From assembly GCA_945863785.1 (NCBI GenBank), contig CAMBAQ010000022.1, positions 1-16,428 of the forward strand: a stretch of DNA of 16,428 bases, in the 5' to 3' direction. The position numbers and the translations under genes are program-made. Positions 13,107-16,428 of this stretch are shown here, piece by piece. The notes beneath the pieces are model-generated. The model searched no databases. It saw nothing but the letters and a program-made list of their open reading frames with translations, and was not told where the DNA came from. The DNA is from Chthoniobacter flavus (lineage in GTDB: Bacteria > Verrucomicrobiota > Verrucomicrobiia > Chthoniobacterales > Terrimicrobiaceae). Every line of letters begins with the position of its first letter. Positions within the stretch are counted from its first letter, which is position 1.

Positions 13107-16070
13107 ATGTTTAATTGGATCCTTAAGAAAATCATCGGCTCAAAAAACCAACGCGAGTTGCGTCGGATGTTGCCGATCGTAAAACAAATCAACGAAATCG
13201 AGGTGGGCCTCCAATCCTTGTCTGATGAGGCTCTGCAGGCCAAGACCCTAGAATGGAAGGAGCGCTTATTGAAGATTCAGGATTCAGACGTTCTAGCGGC
13301 GGAGTTGGACGCCATTCTTCCAGAGGCTTTTGCTGTGGTTAAAAATGGGGCACGCCGATTGAATGGACGCGAGCTCATCGTCTGCGATCATCCTCTCCCG
13401 TGGAATATGATCCACTTCGACGTGCAGTTGATCGGCGGCATGGTCCTCCATCGCGGTCATATTGCGGAGATGGCTACTGGCGAAGGAAAGACACTCGTTG
13501 GAACCCTCGCTGTTTACCTCAATGCCCTCACGGGTCGCGGGGTTCACGTGGTCACGGTCAATGATTACCTCGCCCGACGCGATGCGGAATGGATGGGCCA
13601 TCTTTACAAGTTCCTAGGCCTCTCGGTTGGTATCATTGAAAACGACCAACCTCCAGAGGTGCGCCGCGCCCAATATCAATGCGATATCACTTACGGAACC
13701 AACAGTGAGTTTGGATTCGATTACCTTCGCGATAATGGAATGGCCAGCAGTCGTGAACAACAAGTTCAACGAGGACATTATTTCGCCATCGTGGACGAAG
13801 TGGATTCCATCCTCATCGACGAGGCCCGTACGCCGCTCATTATCAGTGGCCCCGCGACGGTATCAACACACCAATACGACCGATTCAAGCCGCTCATCGA
13901 GCAACTCGTTCGCAAACAGAACATGCTCTGTAACCGTTTGGCTACAGAAGCACGAGAACTCGCTGATGCTGGAAATACTGCCGAAGCTGGCCGCACTCTC
14001 TTCAAACTCAAGTTCGGACAACCCCGCAACAAGGCCCTTCTGCGGCACTTGGAAGATACCGAGATGCGCAAAGCCATGGATAAGGCAGAGCTTGAATTCT
14101 ACAAAGACAACGATGGAAAGGCCGCTCTAGTTGCCCTCAAGGAGGAACTCTACTTCACCATCGAAGAGCGCCAGCACGAGGCCGATCTCACGGAAATGGG
14201 ACGCAATTACCTCAACCCCGATGACATTAACGCCTTTGTTCTTCCGGATCTTCTGACAGAATATGCTGACATAGAAAATGATAAGGCACTAAGCCAATCC
14301 GAAAAAACGGCCAAAAAAGCAGCTTGCCAGCAATATTGTGACGCTCAGTCCGAGCGCATACATAATATCACACAACTCCTTAAGGCCTATTGTCTTTACG
14401 AGAAAGACGTGGAATATGTTGTCGAGGAAAACAAGGTCATGATCGTGGATACCTTCACGGGCCGCAAAATGCCAGGCCGTCGCTGGAGCGATGGCCTCCA
14501 TCAAGCCGTTGAAGCCAAAGAAGGGGTTCAAATCGACCGAGAAACCCAAACCCTCGCCACCATCACGATCCAAAACTACTTCCGCCTCTATCAAAAACTT
14601 TCTGGCATGACCGGCACAGCCGAGACGGAAGTGAATGAGTTTCATGACATCTATAGGCTGGATGTCAACGTGATACCAACCAATCGCCGGATCAAGCGGT
14701 TGGACGAAAACGATCGCATTTACAAAACCCGCCGCGAAAAATACAACGCCGCCGTTGAGGCCATCAAAGAAGCCCACGGCCGCGGGCAACCTGTTCTTGT
14801 GGGAACAGCCAGTGTCGAGGCGAGCGAACTCATGAGCCGCATGCTCAAACTGCAGAAGATCCCCCACTCTGTTCTTAATGCCAAATTCCACATGCAGGAG
14901 GCCGAGATCGTGTCGCGGGCTGGTCTGCGGGGCGCTGTTACGATCTCGACCAACATGGCCGGTCGTGGAACAGATATTAAACTCGGCGAGGGCGTAGCGG
15001 AACTCGGCGGTCTCTTCGTTATTGCCACCGAACGTCATGAATCTCGCCGTATTGACCGACAACTCCGTGGACGTTGTGCCCGTCAAGGTGACCCTGGCCG
15101 ATCCCGCTTTTACGTCAGCTTTGAGGACGACCTCATGCGCAACTTTGGGGCCAGCGACCGAATGACGAAAATCATGGAAACCTTCGGCCTCAAAGAGGGC
15201 GAGGAACTGGAGCATCCGTGGCTCAATCGGAGTGTAGAAACAGCCCAAAAACGCGTGGAGCAGCGTAATTACCTCATGCGTAAACGCACTCTCGAGTTCG
15301 ATGACGTAATGAACCAACAGCGCGAAGTGGTTTACGGTTATCGCAACGAAGTCATGGATTCCGAGGATCCGAGAGACCTCATTATTGAAGTCATCAATGA
15401 GGTTGTTCCGAAAAAGGTGGCTCTATTCCTAGAGGAATCGGAGGGCAATGAGCCAGATGCCGAAGGTCTTCTTCAATGGATCAACACGACATTCCCTCTC
15501 GGGCTTACCAGCGAAAGGGCCGCCTTAGCCTCCCGTACGGTTGAAGAAAATGGACAGTTCCTAGTTGATACCATCTGTGATTCCTATCAGCGCAAGGCGG
15601 CTCTGGAGCACCCCGATGCCGTTCGTGGGCTCGAGCGCTATGTTATTTTGAATGCCGTCGATCGCCTCTGGCAGGAACATCTCTACGCCATGGACGGGCT
15701 TCGCGAAGCGGTTTATCTCCGTGCCTTCGGTCAAAAAGATCCCCTTGTGGAATACAAAAATGACGCCTACGTCATGTTTGTCGATCTCATGGACACCATT
15801 AAAGGAGAGGTTCTCATCAACCTCTTCCGCAGCACGACCAATCTACAGGCTTTTGAACACATGTTGTCCAGCATGCCTCAGATGTTGTCTCGCCCTGAGT
15901 TCGCTCTCAATCCCGAGGCAGCTCAAGGTTCATCCAATCCCGAAGAGGCGTCCCCTACCCCTCGTCTTGAACTCCCGCTCAAAAGAGAGTTGCCTAAAGC
16001 CGGCCGTAACGATCCCTGCCCTTGCGGAAGTGGTAAAAAGTTCAAATCCTGCTGCGGTCGCTTGGCGTGA
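13107..16070 (+). CDS. secA: Preprotein translocase ATPase SecA (long PVC-type form)
   Basis: A 987-residue SecA, the motor that pushes unfolded preproteins through SecYEG. Motifs in order: Walker A MATGEGKT (122-129, Lys128); TVNDYLARRDAEWM (150-163); the DEAD-type box VDEVDSILIDEARTP (229-243); RRWSDGLHQAVEAKEGV (458-474); MTGTAETE (501-508); the second nucleotide-binding fold with NMAGRGTD (616-623) and TERHESRRIDRQLRGRCARQ (641-660); the helical scaffold and wing domains; and a C-terminal zinc SEC-C motif NDPCPCGSGKKFKSCCG (968-984; Cys971, 973, 982, 983), which binds SecB or ribosomes. It is about 85 residues longer than E. coli SecA (901). Much of the excess is a helical, charged insertion at about 255-420 in the preprotein-binding region. 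CARQ replaces the usual SGRQ of motif VI. The ATG at 13107 has a pyrimidine-rich leader and no Shine-Dalgarno sequence. It is well separated from metF (240 bp) and probably has its own promoter. Confidence 0.97.
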   Translation: MFNWILKKIIGSKNQRELRRMLPIVKQINEIEVGLQSLSDEALQAKTLEWKERLLKIQDSDVLAAELDAILPEAFAVVKNGARRLNGRELIVCDHPLPWNMIHFDVQLIGGMVLHRGHIAEMATGEGKTLVGTLAVYLNALTGRGVHVVTVNDYLARRDAEWMGHLYKFLGLSVGIIENDQPPEVRRAQYQCDITYGTNSEFGFDYLRDNGMASSREQQVQRGHYFAIVDEVDSILIDEARTPLIISGPATVSTHQYDRFKPLIEQLVRKQNMLCNRLATEARELADAGNTAEAGRTLFKLKFGQPRNKALLRHLEDTEMRKAMDKAELEFYKDNDGKAALVALKEELYFTIEERQHEADLTEMGRNYLNPDDINAFVLPDLLTEYADIENDKALSQSEKTAKKAACQQYCDAQSERIHNITQLLKAYCLYEKDVEYVVEENKVMIVDTFTGRKMPGRRWSDGLHQAVEAKEGVQIDRETQTLATITIQNYFRLYQKLSGMTGTAETEVNEFHDIYRLDVNVIPTNRRIKRLDENDRIYKTRREKYNAAVEAIKEAHGRGQPVLVGTASVEASELMSRMLKLQKIPHSVLNAKFHMQEAEIVSRAGLRGAVTISTNMAGRGTDIKLGEGVAELGGLFVIATERHESRRIDRQLRGRCARQGDPGRSRFYVSFEDDLMRNFGASDRMTKIMETFGLKEGEELEHPWLNRSVETAQKRVEQRNYLMRKRTLEFDDVMNQQREVVYGYRNEVMDSEDPRDLIIEVINEVVPKKVALFLEESEGNEPDAEGLLQWINTTFPLGLTSERAALASRTVEENGQFLVDTICDSYQRKAALEHPDAVRGLERYVILNAVDRLWQEHLYAMDGLREAVYLRAFGQKDPLVEYKNDAYVMFVDLMDTIKGEVLINLFRSTTNLQAFEHMLSSMPQMLSRPEFALNPEAAQGSSNPEEASPTPRLELPLKRELPKAGRNDPCPCGSGKKFKSCCGRLA

Positions 16071-16428
16071 TGGATTAAGGGTCCTCGACTTGTTTGTTCC
16101 ACGTGGAACAAACAAGAGTTGGATCTCGGCCTATGGTGTCCGAAGTTTAGGGATCGCCACTTCGACATCAGCAGTCCGCGGGGTTGCCTGATGAATGAAT
16201 TGGGCGTAATAGGCTTGTTTATTAAGCCCCAATGCGAATTTTTAGACAGGTTGACAGATTCGAAGCGGAGCGAAGAAAGAATGCCAAAGGCAGCCCAAAG
16301 AGTGAACGCAGTGAATCAATTTAAAATACCTAGTCGACCCTTAAAAAGGGGTTGTTACTGCTAATCTGTGATGGGCGATGGAATTTTTGAGTGAAAATCG
16401 AAGCCAGTAATATAGCGCCGAAAGAACA
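16071..16428. other. 358-bp region after secA without a recognisable gene
   Basis: Apart from the parS-like palindrome near its left end, I see no supportable gene. An 81-codon frame runs from 16119 to 16364, but its product is low-complexity and partly arises from short repeats. Those include CGAAG copies at 16261 and 16271 and AGTGAA copies at 16301 and 16310. Two short hairpins are present: GGCTT/AAGCC (16212-16228) and CCCTT/AAGGG (16338-16350). Neither has a proper T-tract, so no clear secA terminator can be named; the palindrome at 16089-16116 could also end transcription. A gene may begin beyond the right edge. Confidence 0.5.
16089..16116. other. parS: parS site: perfect 28-bp palindrome for ParB binding
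   Basis: The bases from 16089 to 16116 form a perfect palindrome with no loop. Its centre, 16095-16110, reads TGTTCCACGTGGAACA, which fits the conserved bacterial chromosomal parS consensus (TGTTNCACGTGNAACA) at all fixed positions. The outer arms CTTGTT and AACAAG extend the symmetry by 6 bp on each side. It begins 18 bp after the secA stop, outside any gene. Chromosomal parS sites are loaded by ParB and are usually clustered near the replication origin. A hairpin terminator for secA is an alternative, but no T-tract follows. Confidence 0.85.

Noticed and set aside
16251..16282. TTGACA as the -35 of a promoter
   Set aside because: A perfect -35 hexamer, but nothing close to TATAAT follows at 16-18 bp spacing; AAGAAT is 20 bp away.
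16119..16364. 81-codon frame after secA
   Set aside because: Low-complexity product partly made from short DNA repeats, no domain and no ribosome binding site.

Overview
The window most likely comes from a member of the Verrucomicrobiota (PVC superphylum). The main reason is the left half. Reading right to left along the cluster, five consecutive genes match the Akkermansia Amuc_1098-Amuc_1102 pilus-like cluster in kind, order and architecture. SecA supports the same placement: it is long (987 aa) and reads RGRCARQGD where most bacteria have RGRSGRQGD, a variant I recall from chlamydial SecA. None of the nine complete genes has a convincing Shine-Dalgarno sequence at normal spacing.

Region 1 (1-9141, + strand) is one tightly packed operon, with gaps of 15, -4, 2, 5 and 10 bp. 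It holds the end of an Amuc_1102-like gene, a PilM-PilN fusion (Amuc_1101 family), an Amuc_1100-family membrane-anchored protein in the PilO position, an Amuc_1099-family protein in the PilP position, and two full-length paralogous secretins in tandem (Amuc_1098 family). The layout is that of pilMNOPQ: a cytoplasmic actin-like platform, two single-pass inner-membrane proteins reaching into the periplasm, and an outer-membrane channel. No assembly or retraction ATPase, PilC or pilin gene is visible. The second secretin and the replacement of PilQ AMIN domains by TPR-like N-terminal regions are the most unusual parts.

Region 2 (9167-10571) holds an alpha/beta-hydrolase on the - strand, convergent with the operon, and a small exported protein of unknown function divergent from it. 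Region 3 (10572-10919) is a 348-bp AT-rich non-coding stretch with one exact and two near-exact DnaA-box-like 9-mers and an inverted repeat just before the next gene.

Region 4 (10920-16070) holds three + strand housekeeping or metabolic genes: a bacterial deoxyhypusine synthase-family enzyme (probably polyamine-related), metF and secA. Region 5 (16071-16428) is non-coding as far as I can see. It starts with a perfect 28-bp palindrome containing TGTTCCACGTGGAACA, a textbook ParB-binding parS site. Together with the DnaA-box-like cluster about 5 kb away, this suggests the window lies in the origin-proximal part of the chromosome.

No tRNA, rRNA, CRISPR array, insertion sequence or phage gene was seen.
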